Below are positions 10,540 through 22,744 of a stretch of 64,000 nt of DNA, piece after piece. Source of the DNA: Notamacropus eugenii. Lineage: Eukaryota; Chordata; Mammalia; Diprotodontia; Macropodidae. The stretch spans positions 88,324,613-88,388,612 of the forward strand of contig NC_092872.1 in the NCBI RefSeq assembly GCF_028372415.1, written 5' to 3'. Every line of letters starts with the position of its first letter. Position 1 is the stretch's first letter. Position numbers and translations under genes: made by a program. The notes under the pieces are model-generated. The model had not been told where the DNA came from, searched no databases, and was given only the letters and a program-made list of their open reading frames with translations.

Positions 10540-11104
10540 GAATCAGTAATTTTTAAATTAATTTATTTGTTTTCATTTTTCAACAATCACTTCCATAGGT
10601 TTTAAATTTTCTCCCCCTTCCACCCACCCTCCTCAAGACAGCATGCAATCTTGTATAGGTCCTGCACATATTTTCTTATTAAACACATTTTCCCATTAAT
10701 CATGTTGCATGGTTTAAAATGCAACATGGTCATTAAAACAAATGGGAGAAACTGGGAGAAAACACAAAACAGAACAAAAGAGAAAACAGTCTGCTTCATT
10801 CTATGTACCTACTCCATAGTTCTTTCTCTGCACATGGAATGCATTTTGCATCAAGTCCTTTGGAAATGTTTTAGATTCTTGCATTGCTATAGAGGGCTAA
10901 GTCTATCAGAAATAGTCCTTGCACAATGTGACTATTATTTTGTATAATGTTCTCCTGGTACAGCTCATTTCACTGAGCATCGGTTCATTTAAGTTCAGGT
11001 TTTTCTGACGTCCGCCTGCTTGTCATTTCTTATAGCACAACAGTATTCCATTACATTCATATACAACAGCTTGTTCAACCATTCCTCAGTGGATGCAACC
11101 TTGG
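10540..11104 (-). mobile_element. L1 3' end (5'-truncated copy)
   Basis: The minus strand reads ORF2 end to 3' UTR. 'aatggaatactgttgtgct' is the counterpart of the human L1 phrase around 'aatactatgcagcc', followed by an AG-rich UTR and an A-rich end at the left. Two sister fragments lie at 25193-25745 and 56090-56785. Confidence 0.75.
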
Positions 11105-11910
11105 TATCATCCTTGATTCCTCTTGCTTATTTCACATACAGACTCAGCTGCTAAATCTTGTAATTTCTTTTTATACAAAATCTCACACACATGTTCCCTT
11201 CTTTGTATTTACATAACTGGCATCCAAGTTCATTCACTCCTCACTTCTTTACTGGACTATTGTTTAGCCTTCTATGTGGTCTTCCTTTTGTTCAAGTCTT
11301 TACCAACTTCCACTTGGCTGCTAAAGTGATTTTCTTAAATTACAGGTCTGGTTACAGTATTTCCCTGCGCAATAAACTCTAATGCCTCTCTGTTATCTCC
11401 AGGATCAAACACAAAGTTCTTTGGTTCTTAGCAATCTGGTCTCTTCCTATCTTTTCCATCTTCTTGTAATCCACTGTGCTCCTTGCATATTCAACTATAC
11501 TGCCTTTTTTTTTTTTTTTTTTGCTTCATAAGCGTAACGTTCCATCGCCTGTGCATGTGCCTTTCCACTATCTATTCCCCATGTATGGAATGCTGTCTTT
11601 TCCATTTTATGACTCTTCAAATACTTGACTTCCTTTAAGATTGAGCTCAAATACCACTTAACCCAGGATGCCTTTTGTTGTCCCCCTAGCTACTGGTGCC
11701 ATTCCTTCCAAGGTTACTTTCCATCTACTATGTATTTATCTTATCTTCTTATCTTATGTTCTAATTGTTATGTGTTCTTTCCCCATTTAGAATGTGAGCT
11801 TCCTGGAGGACAGGGTCTATTTTTTAAATTTAAAAAAATTTTTTTGCTTTTACTTTGTACCCTCAGATACAATGAGCACTTAAATACTTGATGATTGACT
11901 GATTAATATA
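11105..11910 (+). repeat. L2 LINE, long 3' portion
   Basis: The L2 blocks occur in order: 'tggctgctaaagtgatttt', 'tatctccaggatcaaac', 'tgtgcatgtgcctttccact', 'attgagctcaaataccactt', 'gaatgtgagcttcctggagg' and the 'gagcacttaaatacttgatg' tail. Frame remnants of the RT C-terminus are broken. A T-run at 11504-11523 interrupts it. Confidence 0.85.
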
Positions 11911-12062
11911 GTCTAAGATTTCCCCCACTCCCACCACACCTTTGACTTCATTCAGAAACCTTGGTTCTGCAATACCTTTACAATAGTATCACCTCTGGCA
12001 TGGCTCTCCCTTCCCATCTCTTATACAATCTGTCTTTCTCCCTCCTTATTCTTTCTCTCTTT

Positions 12063-12140
12063 ACACACACACACACACACACACGTACACACACACACAC
12101 ACACACACTACATATACATATATATGTATATATATGTGTA

Positions 12141-12192
<52 letters not shown>
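12063..12192. repeat. (CA)n then (TA)n microsatellite
   Basis: CA repeats (12064-12108) pass into TATG and then pure TA up to 12192. A 161-codon frame across it is a product of the repeat. Confidence 0.97.
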
Positions 12193-12194
<2 letters not shown>

Positions 12195-13387
12195 AGGTGT
12201 ATATATAATCTATCTATCTATTTATCTATTTCTATCTTTATCTCAATCTTTCACTATCTCTATAGTCTCAACCCATTTCAAGTCTTCTTTCCTGTCTTTG
12301 CTTTTTTTGGTGCCATGTCTACTTTCTTTAGAAGCGTGTCTGGAACTGTGATGTTAGTATTCAAAACAAATACTTCCACTGTCTTGATGGAGTCACCTTT
12401 GCTTAATGGTTTTCATACATCATTTCCATTTTGCTTCTCTTTGTAGTTTTCTTTCCATTTTTATCCTTGAATGCCTTTCAGATGACTCTACTTATCGGCA
12501 TAGTCAAGTTTTCTTTAAACTGGTTTAACCCTCCCTAGATTTTTTCTGTTTTGAGATGCTGATTCTCATAATTGTCCATCATTATTTTTTATGAGAAAAG
12601 TTTGTTGAAATGGTTTTCACAAATCTTTTTCTTATGTTTGTATATGTCTTTCGATTTTCATCTTCAGATGCCTTGAGATGATCCTGCTTACTTGGATATC
12701 TCGCCAAGCTTACTTTAAACTAGTTTTATCTACCTCTTTCCACTCACTCCCCTGCCTCTCTCTGTCTGTCTGTCTCACTCTGTCTCTCTCTTCCTCTCCT
12801 TCCGCTCTCATGAAATTATACTGCTCATCATTTGCCATAATCTTTCTTCATAAGATTTTTTTAAGCAAATTCATATTTTAATCTGATATTTTTGGCAGAC
12901 ATTTCTTACTGGCAAAAAAGTAAGATATACACTAAAAGACTTTCTGAGCTTTTTAAATTCTCTCATTGTGGCAATTAATTTATATTAGTTAAATTTCTGG
13001 ATGAAATTATTATAGTAGTACTGATGTCATTTCTATTGTCCATTTCCTATTTTAAATTTCAATTGCTTGTATGAATAATTCAGGATTGAGTCTTTTTAGT
13101 TGTGTGCCATATATTTGCCTCATTATTTTTCTTTCTTTATTTTTTCGAAAAAAAATAATTCTGGAATTTTATCTCTGTGTGTTAATGGCTTGACTACATC
13201 TAGATAATTGTCTCATAGTCCTACAAATTAGATTTGAAAAATCAACTGTTTAAGTATAGGTCAAAGGGGGTATAATAATAAAACAACAGCTTATGTGAAA
13301 AAAAGACCAGGCAATTTTAGCTGGCTGTAAGCTCAAGGCAAGTCAATATATTGTTACAATGGTCAAAAGCCTGATTTAGCTTTTTAA
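12193..13387. other. Unassigned stretch with an old local duplication
   Basis: Segments near 12450-12535 and 12650-12740 align loosely: 'ctttaaactggttta' with 'ctttaaactagtttta', preceded by related 'atgcct...agatga' text. This suggests a degraded duplication of about 200-bp period. No gene is seen. Confidence 0.35.
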
Positions 13388-14950
13388 AACTGCATTTTGT
13401 TAAAGAATTTATTTTTAGTTTTCAACAGACACTTCCACAAGATCTGGAGTTTCAAATTTTTTCCCCATTTTCTCTTCTGCCCACCCCTAAGACAGTATGA
13501 ATTCTAATTACTCCTACCCCCAGTCTACCCTCCCTTCTATCACACCTCTCCCTTCTTTTATCCCCATCTCCTCTATTTTCTTATAGAACTAGATTTCTAT
13601 ACCCCATTGCCTGTACATCTTATTTCCCAGTTGCATGTAAAAACAATTTTTAACATTCTTTTTTAAAACTTTGAGTTCTAATTCCTCTCCCTTCCTCCTT
13701 CCCCACCCATCCCCACTGAGAAGGCAAGCAATTCAATATAGATTATACATGTGTAACTATGCAAAGCACTTCCATAACAGTCATATTGTGAAAGACTAAT
13801 TAGATTTCCCTCCATCCCATCCTGCTCCCCACTTTATTCTATTCTTTCTTTTGATCCTGTTCCTCCTCAAAAGTGTTTATTTCTAATTACCCTCTCCTCC
13901 CACTTGTTCTCCATTCTATCATTCCTCCCTCCCCTCAATTTATATGTATTTGTGTGTGTGTATGTGTATATGTATATATGTATGTATATATATTCCTTCC
14001 ATCTACCCTAACACTGGGAATGGTGTCATGAATTACAAATATCATCTTTCCATGTAGAAATGTACACAGTTCAACTTTAATAAGTCCCTTATGATTTCTC
14101 TTTCCTGTTTGCCTTTTCATGCTTCTCTTGAGTCTTATATTTGAAAGTCAAATTTTCTATTCAACTCTGGTTTTATCATCAAGAATTCTAGGGACCTGTA
14201 AATTTTCAGTTCTTCCAAGGTGTTATGATCAAAGAAGAGATTTTTACTCCTCTCCTGGCCTGTGCCTGTCAATGACCACAACCACTCTTTTCTAATTTGG
14301 AACTATGAAGAGGATTCCTTCTCCACTGTAGCCACAAGCTCCACCACATCAAGACTCCTCCTCACACCAATACTATCACTTAGAACTTTGACCTAGATCC
14401 AAGCAGGGTAAAGCAAGAGAATCCTGCCTCAGGGACAGAAAAAAAAAAATCCCTGCAATCCCCCTCTGACCAGCTCTTTGATCCCCCCACCATCTGTGCC
14501 CCCAAGCTTTAGAAAAAGCATCTTCTGCAGCCACCACTGCCTTCTCCAACCTGGGGTTGGGCCAGACCATGCTTCTCTCTCACCCAAGTCTGACAGACCT
14601 TTCCTACTGACTTTCTAAGTTGTCTTTGGCTTTGGGGAATTGAGCAGTCTGAAAACTGTCACAGCTTCCAGTGATACAGTCCCCTGAAGCCTGCTCCCAG
14701 TTTTCTGAGAACCCATCTGTGCCACTGAGACCCATGCTGATCTGCCTTCCTCTCCCGGCCTGGTGGAACAGACTTTTCCTGTTGACCTTTCAGGTTGTCT
14801 TGGGCTAGAAATTTGTTTCACTCTGTCACTTTGTGGGTTCTGCTGCTTTGGAATTTGTTTAGAGTCATTTTTTACAGATATTTAGGGGAGTTTGGGGGAG
14901 AGATCAAGCAAGTCCCTGCTTTTACTCTGCCATTTTGATTCAGCCCCTCC
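13388..14950 (-). mobile_element. HAL1-like LINE with most of ORF1 deleted
   Basis: The minus-strand 5' end is 'ggggctgaatcaaaatggca' at 14950. A GC-richer 5' UTR (about 14230-14950) follows and then jumps to the last part of ORF1 (about 14120-14225, matching 46074-46170). The 3' UTR at 13388-14120 resembles that of 45073-46070. No ORF2 sequence is present. It is older and more decayed than the copy at 45073. Confidence 0.7.
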
Positions 14951-16105
14951 TTCAGTGGATATTTTTTAATCTCTTTTTCCATTTGGCCAATTCTATTTTT
15001 TAAGCAGTTGTTTTCTTTTTCTAAGATGTTGACTCTTTTTTTCTCAATTCTGTTACACCACTCTCATTTTTTTCTCCAACTTTTCTTCTAGCACTCTTAT
15101 ATGATTTAAGCGCTCCTTCTTGAGCTATTCCATGAGTTCTTTCTGGGCTTGAGACTACTTCCCATTTTTCCTTGGCATATTGCCCATAGGAGTTTTGACA
15201 TTGTTGTCCTCTTCTGAGTTTCTCTCCCTGTCACCATAATAACTTCCTATGGTCAGATTCTTATTTTTGTTGGTTTTTACTCATCTCTTTTTTTTTTTTG
15301 ACCTTTTTCTTTCTTTTAAATTTGAACTCTACTCCCAGGGTAGAGGAGGCTCTGTCTCAGGCTTCTTGTGTCAGTGACTGTAGGCCCTGACTGCTTACCT
15401 GATGCTTCAGGGCTGATGCCCTGAGGCCCAATGGGGAACCTTGTGTCTGGTGCTATGCTGAGGGGCTGGGGGTGTGTTGGCTAGTGTTGCTGGAGGCCAT
15501 AGGGATCTGGCAGCTTACCTGGTGTTAAGCTGGGGTTCTAGTGGTAGTGTCTGGCATATGCTGAGGTTGATGAGGTACTTGTACATTTCCCTGGGGCTAC
15601 ACTGAAGCATATGAAGGTCTGGCCTCTGGATGCAGCCTATTTACCTGGAGCTTGACTGAAGGTGGCCATCACTGGTTTGGATTGGTGTCTACCTATTTGC
15701 CTGTGGCTGTGTTGAATCCTATGAAAGTCTGGCCTCTGGAGGATTCCTGTTTGCCTTGGGGTATGCTAAAACAAGTGCAAATTCTTGGTGCTTGAGTCTG
15801 TCTTGGCTATGTTCAGGCTTGTGGGGAATCCTGGTGTTGGCGTTTGCCTGCTGCACAGCACTGGTGCTCAGGATCTCCCCCTGGTTTGGTGAGATGAGGC
15901 TTGCTGTTGGCTTCCTAAGATGCTTCCTCTCCTGGGCTGCGCTTCCCTTTTACTCAAGTGAGATGGCTAATCTTCCAGGTTTCTTCAGCTATAAGATTGT
16001 TTCATCCCATCTTTTGGCTGGTTCTGCTGTTCCAGGATTTGTTTTGTCATGATAGTTTATGGTTGTTTATGAATATGGGAGAATTACAGTGATTTACTGC
16101 TTACT
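14951..16105 (-). mobile_element. L1/HAL1 5' UTR and ORF1 N-terminal fragment
   Basis: It is read leftwards from 'gagtcaagacagcagagta' near 16100 through a GC-richer UTR into coiled-coil ORF1 coding. A conceptual stretch LKNRIGQMEKEI at about 14970-15010 resembles the LKNRL...QMEKEI pattern in the intact ORF1. It stops exactly where the HAL1 5' end at 14950 begins, so the two may be a nested pair or a rearranged one. Confidence 0.6.
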
Positions 16106-16119
16106 CTGCTGTCTTGACT

Positions 16120-16345
16120 CACAGAAGTCATTCCTCAGACCAAACAGAACCAGTTTATTCCTTTTCCAAATGATGACCCTTACAATTTGTACAGACATTT
16201 GTCACATTCTCCCTAAGTCTTTTATCCCTGAGGCTAAACATCCCCAGTGCCTTAAAGTGATTCTCCTAAGACATCGGTGTTCTATGTTCAGTTGATTTAT
16301 TGTCCTGGTTACCCTTTTTTGGACATATAGTTTGATATAGCATTA
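16120..16345 (-). repeat. CR1/L3 LINE fragment
   Basis: 'ctgaggctaaacatccccag' is the complement of a conserved CR1/L3 3' region. It is flanked by the expected 'tgtcctggttaccctttttt'. Confidence 0.65.
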
Positions 16346-17034
16346 TATAGGAGAGGTAAGAAAAAGGGAAGGAAACACAAGAAGAGAGGAAGTTAGCTAG
16401 AGTGCTGTTGTTGTCTTCCATTGTCTGTCTCCAAGAGATGCTCATGGGACCTTTGGACCAAGTGTACAACCCTTCTTCCACAGTTCTGCATTCAATAGAA
16501 TGGTCTCATTGAAATTACTTTAGACAGTTGTTTACTATCAGGAAAGCGATGATTATGATAGTAAAATATTTGTCTTCTCCATTACCAAGTGAAACACAGC
16601 CTAGATCATTTAGGGAAATTTATCAGTGTTTAACATTTTCTTTTTATGGAGCAACAAGAATGCCAAGATTTACACATTTTGGGATATCTAATTGAATCTT
16701 ATAAGGATGGAAAATGTGAGCTTTAGGAATCTTTAGATAATATTCTAGGTGTTTCATCAAATTTAGATTGTTGTGTGTGTCTCTATCCATTACAATTCAG
16801 TAGCTGGGTTGGTGATTTAAAGCAATGAGATTATCCATAGTGGTTGATATCAAAGCCTTCCCATTCCCTTCTGGACTGATGCTATATTTGTAAAATGTCA
16901 TTAATGAAATGCAAGTTCTTCTCCTCTCTTGATTCTCAGGTATTGACCTTGAAAAATTGTTTCATTTGAGCTACCCGTCACTGCTACATCTGGATGCCAG
17001 TTTAGGTGACAGCTACTTTCCTAGCTTGATTGTT
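16346..17034. other. Unassigned stretch
   Basis: Nothing recognised. It contains a short TG run near 16768. Confidence 0.35.
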
Positions 17035-17230
17035 GGATGGTCAGAGGATCATAAATATAGAATAGGAAGGGACCATACTGCTTACCTAGTTCCACTTTCT
17101 CATTTTAGAGTCTCTGGGTCTGTAGTCTGTTGGGACTTACCCAAAGTCCCATAAGGCAGCAGTGACAAAGTCAACATTTAGAGCCAAGTTCCTTACCTCC
17201 AAAGTCAAAGTTTTTTCTGCTAGTGCTCTT
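17035..17230 (-). repeat. MIR3/THER1-type CORE-SINE
   Basis: 'aataggaagggaccatactg' and 'cattttagagtctctgg' resemble the L3-tailed MIR3 arrangement in complement, followed by a diverged core. Confidence 0.5.
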
Positions 17231-17444
17231 ACAATAGTTCTCCATGGGGAAAAAGAAATGCCATGGGGCTGAAACAACTTCTCTGTCTGTGGATCCTGTT
17301 AGCATAGGCAGATGATCCGGTATCCTAATCTCTGGAGGGACTGTGTCGTGGAACAGTCTTATCTAAGAATTAGCTCCACAGGCAGACAGTAGCAAATTAA
17401 GGTTTTCAATCAGTTCTTTAAGCTTAAGTAACCATAGGATGATT

Positions 17445-17670
17445 GATCATAAATTTAGAAGTAGAAAGCATTATAGCACTATAGATCCATCAACGGAAGG
17501 CACATCAGAGACTATCTAATCCAACCTTCTCGTTTTACAGATGAGGAAGTGGAGGTTCACAAACAGGTTAAGTGACTTTCTCAAAGTCATGTAGATAAAA
17601 AATCAAAGCTGGGATTTGAGCTCAGGTCCTTTGACTCTGAGACAATCTCTTCTCCCACTTGGCTAGGGTT
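17445..17670 (-). repeat. MIR3/THER1-type CORE-SINE
   Basis: 'ctaatccaaccttctcgttt', 'tacagatgaggaagtggagg' and 'tgagctcaggtcctttgact' lie in order. Confidence 0.75.
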
Positions 17671-17704
17671 CTTCTCAGTATATTACTGAATGGGAATTTT
17701 AATG

Positions 17705-17937
17705 GTAGTTTTGCAGAAGTCACAGATGACATGTGAAGGCTAGCAGATGATGCGGAACCTGTGACCAAATACTTAACCTAAATTTTGCGATAAGGTGCTG
17801 TAAACACCCCATAAAAGAAAAAAAAAATCAGACTTCTCTGGTACAAAGGGAGGGCCAAAAAAAATTTACACAGATTTTCCAGATTATGGGGGATCTATGT
17901 TTCTAACACCAAGAGATGTGGAAGGGATAACTGTGGT
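17705..17937 (+). mobile_element. Tigger/pogo-like DNA transposon relic (second copy)
   Basis: It shares 'gaagtcacagatgacatg...aaggctag', 'cagacttct', 'attttccagatt' and the terminal 'gatgtggaagggataactg' with 8525-8767 in the same order, with a shorter middle. Confidence 0.5.
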
Positions 17938-18174
17938 CAGGGATTCAGCAAATATATTTGGAGAGAGTGGAAGAACAAGCCAGAATAGAAAGTGAGATAG
18001 GATGTATTCTAAAAAGCCCTGCTACTTGGCACTTTGCTTTTAAACATTCTTCTCCACAGGGCACCTCTCGAAATGTGGCCCTTAAGTTTATAGGCTGGAT
18101 CTTTGCTCTTGGGGCTGAAATAGACAGACTCCACAGTCCAATGGATTAGGGAAATAGGTAGTGTGGGAGGACAG

Positions 18175-18430
18175 GGCTATAGATTTAGAGTGGAACGAGG
18201 ACAGTGGCATAGTGGATGGAGTGCAGGACCTAGACTAAAGATCAGAGTTTAAATCCCACCTGACACTTACTAACTGTGTGACCCTGGGAAAGTCTCGGTT
18301 TCCTCAACTGTCAAATGATGGGAACAACAACAGGGCTAATCTTGTCAGGTTGCTGTGAAGATTAAATGAGATATTTGTAAAGTGCTTAGCACAGTGCCTG
18401 GCACATGGTAAGTATTAAATCAATGCTTGT
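18175..18430 (+). repeat. CORE-SINE with L2-type tail
   Basis: The head 'cagtggcatagtggatgg' and B-box-like 'gagtttaaatccc' come first. The core 'ctgtgtgaccctgggaaag' follows, and the tail 'agcacagtgcctggcacatg' is shared with L2. Nearly complete. Confidence 0.85.
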
Positions 18431-18590
18431 TTCTTCCCTTTCTATCTAGTCCAACTAATCCTACCATTTTACAGATGAGGAAACGGAGGCCAAGGGAAGT
18501 GAAATGATTTGCTCAAGGTCAACGGAAGAGGGCAGAGATTCAAATTCAGTTCTTGTTTCTCAATCTAATACTCCTTCCATGTCACCATGA
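18431..18590 (-). repeat. MIR-type fragment
   Basis: 'ttttacagatgaggaaacgg' and 'agattcaaattcagttcttg' are the core and head in complement. Confidence 0.7.
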
Positions 18591-18699
18591 TAAGAAACAA
18601 GAGGTACTCAGCATTACTACTTGTGAGTTATGTTTTCATCATCTTTATGCTACAATTTCTTGGGTTTCTCCAATGTGACACAAGTTTTAATAATACTAG

Positions 18700-18958
18700 T
18701 AAGAGTTAACTTTATCTAGCACTTTAAGGTTTTCAAAATGCTTTACCAATACTACTTCATTTTATCCCTACAACCCTGAGAAGGAACTCTTATTATTACC
18801 CTAATTTTTCAGATGAGGAGAGTGAGGTAGACAGAGGTTATGTGACTTTTCCAGGGTCATACAACTAGTAAGTGACTGAGGATGAATTTGAACTGAAACT
18901 TTCCTAACTTCAAATCCAGCAGCACATTCTATTCACTGGTAGACCTAGCTGCATCTAC
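18700..18958 (-). repeat. CORE-SINE, near full length
   Basis: It has the core (about 18810-18870) and the tRNA head ending in the complement of 'gcagctaggtctaccagtg' at 18958. Confidence 0.8.
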
Positions 18959-18959
18959 C

Positions 18960-19689
18960 TTTACCTTTAATCTTCTACCTCCTTTGCACTGTTTTTGCTC
19001 ATCTATAGATCCAGGGGCATGGCAGCAAATGTTTAATAACTGGCTCTCAAAAAAAGTATGCATAGCACACTTTAAGTTTAATCTGAATTATTAACATTTT
19101 CTCCATTACTTTCTTTATCTAGACAATAAGCAAACCAATAAATCGCGCCCTGATTTTATAACAATTGCCGATCTTTGAAAGCTTAACAATCTGCTCTCTA
19201 GCTACTCTACCACATCGCTGGATACAGCCCCCTCCAGTAACACAGTTCAAGATGGGAATCAATTGCCAGTAAAATATAACCCAGATTTAACTCTGGGGGA
19301 TATTATAGAGGGTGTTCTTGCTCATGGAAAGGTTAGATTGACTAGATGGTTTTCAAGGTCCTTTCCAAATCTGATAGTTGATGATTCTGACCTTGCGCAA
19401 TTTCCTTCAACTGCAGTAATGTTGGTAAACATGGATCTGAGATTTCTGCCTGATGGCAGGAATGGAAAGAAAATGAGACTATTTCTTAACTCCATTTGAG
19501 AAGCTCTCCAGGAGGGCTGCAGCTCATTCTATTTTTTTTTTAATTCCTTTTGAACTGCTTCCTGTACTGAACAGTAATGCACCTTATTGTACACTGCTTT
19601 GTTCTGTAATTCTTAATCCTACAAAATTTAACACTTTGTTATATACTGTGCTATTTAGCCATCAGTGGTTTCATGTGAATATCAGGGTG
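18960..19689. other. Unassigned stretch
   Basis: No gene. A 78-codon plus-strand frame at 19263-19499 has no known motif. Confidence 0.35.
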
Positions 19690-19900
19690 TTGTGCTGTGG
19701 TGGAAAGGGTACTAGCTCAGGAGTTTCATGGAGACTTTCATGCTAGTGCTGGTTGTGGTGCTTACTAACTGTCTACTACGGCCAAGTTGCTTTCTCTCCC
19801 TGGGCTTTGGTTCCCTCATCTCTTAAAATGAGGGGATTGGACCAAGTGATCTCTAAGGTCCTTCCAGGCACTAACATTTTATGTTTCGATGATCTCTTTG
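19690..19900 (+). repeat. MIR3/THER1-type CORE-SINE
   Basis: 'ggttccctcatctcttaaaa' is followed by 'gattggaccaagtgatctct' and 'aaggtccttccaggc', the L3-type tail. Confidence 0.7.
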
Positions 19901-19929
19901 TAGAATCCCTGCAGGTAGCAGACAAGTCT

Positions 19930-20045
19930 TCTGATGCTTCTGGTATACACTTCTGATTCTTGTTTTTCTTTCCCCTATCTCCAGCACCCAACATGGTCTC
20001 AAGCACATAGTAGGTGCTCAGTGAGACTTGCTTGTCGATTAGGAC
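19930..20045 (+). repeat. L2 3' tail
   Basis: 'cccctatctccagcaccca' and 'agcacatagtaggtgctcag' are typical L2 3' text. Confidence 0.65.
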
Positions 20046-20340
20046 ATTTGCATACCAGTTGAGTTATTTTGCTTAACCTTAACAAGTTCTGTAGACAGAG
20101 CCCAAAAGCAAGTCACAGCCTGCAGTTTTGTGGACTTTTGTGGTGACTTGTATCTTGACTCAGGGACTTTGTACAAGAGTAGCTGGGAAAAAAACAGGAG
20201 AACTAATTGAGAGTTGCATTTACCAGAAGTGAATATAGATCAAAGCTCAATATAAGTTTCTTTCACATAAACCAATCAAAAGTGAGAGCTGGAGGAGAAA
20301 AGAATAGGCAAGATGATCTTTCTTTCTCTCTTTTTCTCAT

Positions 20341-20466
20341 TTTCCCTCCTTCCTTCCTTCCTTCCTTCCTTCTTTCCTTCCTTCCTTCCTTCCTTCCTTC
20401 CTTCCTTCCTTCCTTCCTTCCTTCCTTCCTTCCTTCCTTCCTTCCTTCCTTCCTTCCTTCCTTCCT
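20341..20466. repeat. (CCTT)n microsatellite
   Basis: Nearly pure CCTT repeats over about 125 bases give a strand-asymmetric polypyrimidine tract. Long frames of repeated Pro-Ser-Phe-Leu or Lys-Glu-Gly-Arg type across it are artefacts. Confidence 0.97.
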
Positions 20467-21727
20467 GCTTTTTTTCTTGTTTCCTCTCACCATTCCTTTC
20501 TTAAACTCTCTGGTTTAGGCCCTAGTCCTCCAGCTTCAAGGCTTAGGAAAGACGAATCCACTGTGTGATCCTCATTTAACTTCTTGGCCACAGAATGGGA
20601 GAGGGAGAAAGACTAGCATGAGACCGCTGTTAATGACAACAACAACACACAAAAACAACACAGAATTTGAAGTTCTGATCAAGAAAAGAGAAAAGATGGT
20701 TTGGTTAGAGTTGAAACTATTCATTCTTGCATCAGGGAGAATACAGCAAAACATGACTTCCCAAGACAAACACTAAAATATAGTCAAGTGAATCAGAAGC
20801 CACCAATGAAGGAAAGTATATGTGAAGCAGACCTAGGGAGGAGCTGGTCTGGGATTCACTTAGGGTATGAGAAGAAGAAATGATGGAGAAGCCCATCTTG
20901 TAATTACTTAATTAAACTAATTATTCTTGTTAACTAGGTGCTAATCTCTTCTATTTCTATTGGATGAAGAGAAACAGGTGCCGACTACTCTAAATTCCAG
21001 AACCCTAGGGCAAAACCCCAGTCACATCATCTTAGTTATGGCTCTTGATGTGAACTAAACTGTGATAATAAAATAGAAGGCAACAAGACATTTTAGTTCA
21101 AGTTAGGGTTCGCTTGGATAACAATTCCAAATGCCCTTAGGGAGAGGGAAATAATTTTGGTAGAAAGTGTTAGGCAATAGTTACCTCGGCTTGCAGGCAC
21201 TCATACTTTAATAATTAATTAATTAATAATGATAGATCTTGCTTTGCCCAAATTCTCTTCCAGGCCACAGACAGACAAGACCAGCCCAGATGAATACACC
21301 TAGGACACTCTTTATACCCCATTTGGACTGTGGGGCTTACATTATTAAGTTCTCAACTGTACAATGTCTTTATGACACATGCACTCACTATTATCCCTCT
21401 CATCCTTTGGTTGCAGGATGCCAGGGTTTATTCTATGAATTACCACTGACTTCTTGCTGCAAACCCTTTATTTAAGCAAGATTTACCTCCAGGGTCATTG
21501 ATCTCCATGTGAAACTTCTCAGAGAAGCTTTTGTGCTTCATAGTTTATTCTTTCCCTGCTACTAGAACTTTTGAACTTCTGAACTAGGACTTAACTGTCA
21601 TTATTGGTGACTGAATGATTGCAACCTTACCCAACCCACTATACATCCTGTAGAATCACTTACCCAAGTTATCTTGCCATCCACCCTGTCATTGCCTCAC
21701 ATATATTTAACGCAATTATTTTTTCAT
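20467..21727. other. Unassigned stretch
   Basis: Nothing recognised apart from a TTAATTAA-rich phrase at about 21210-21225. Confidence 0.35.
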
Positions 21728-21773
21728 ATTCATTCATTCATTCATTCATTCATTCATTCATTCATTCATTCAT
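21728..21773. repeat. (CATT)n microsatellite
   Basis: About eleven tandem ATTC units. Confidence 0.95.
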
Positions 21774-21804
21774 GTTTCTGGTCCCTATTTGCCTTGTTCT
21801 TTAA

Positions 21805-21985
21805 CTGAGATCATTTAATCCACCCTCCACGCTTTACAAATAAAGACTCCAAGGACCAGAGAGGATAACTAATGAGTTTAAAGGTACACAGTATAGTAGT
21901 AAAGTCAAGTTTTGAATTCAGATTGGCTGACTCCAAATGGGTGTTTTCCCATAGTGCCATATAGTTGTTTAAACTACCTCTGTGG
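21805..21985 (-). repeat. MIR-type fragment
   Basis: A weak MIR core in complement, 'tttacaaataaagactccaa', is followed by 'aattcagattggctgactcc'. Confidence 0.5.
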
Positions 21986-22060
21986 ACCTGATTTTTCTCA
22001 ATTGTAAAGTGAGAAAGGAGGACCCCTCTTTCTACAGATTTTTGATCCTATGCAGCCCTC

Positions 22061-22744
22061 AGCAGTAACTTAAGCTCTGAATAAAAATTCAAAGGAAAAG
22101 CAAATTTCAGAGCTCAACATAAATTCTGCTCTGAATGAGAAAATCCTGTTATGGTTTCCAATGTGTGTTTAGTTCACTCAGTTGTGTCCAGGGAATATTA
22201 AAGGGCTTAGGCTAATATGGGATCATCTTATTTGATAAGCGTGAGAAGAGTTCCTAGAACTCTAACTTCAGTAACTATGGAGAAAATAATTGAACACAAC
22301 TTTCTCAAGGACACTTAAAGCTTCCTCCATTTATAATTGACTAAAACATCCAAGCTAATTTCTAAGTCTCAGTTCTAATATTGCTCTCCTTATATTCGCT
22401 GTTCAAAAACCATTCTTCTTTTTTTTTGCCCCCAGTGCTCCTCAGACTTATGCACATAGTTTATATCTGTATGGATAACTACAATCTAAAATTTTTAAGT
22501 ATCTTGAAAATCAAAATCTACTAATTGAAAGAATAAGGGAACTGGTGATACAACCTGAGGAAGAGAAGATGTAAAGTGGGAGGCACATAGTATGTGTATT
22601 ATAAATGTCTATTGACTGACTAGCATGATGGCAATGCCAGATAATTAAAGATGTATCATAAGGAAAAAGCATTTCTGTACATGTCTGGAACACAGAATCT
22701 AGAACTATGGCTAGAAGTTACTGAAAAGTGACAAAACTCTATTC
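22061..22744. other. Unassigned stretch
   Basis: Nothing recognised. Confidence 0.35.

Noticed and set aside
11961-12446. 161-codon plus-strand frame
   Set aside because: It is mostly the translation of the CA/TA microsatellite.
20207-20518. Repetitive Pro-Ser-Phe-Leu and Lys-Glu-Gly-Arg frames
   Set aside because: Direct translation of the (CCTT)n repeat.
21728-21773. Tandem ATTC units as a CRISPR-like array
   Set aside because: The units are 4 bp without spacers, an ordinary vertebrate microsatellite.
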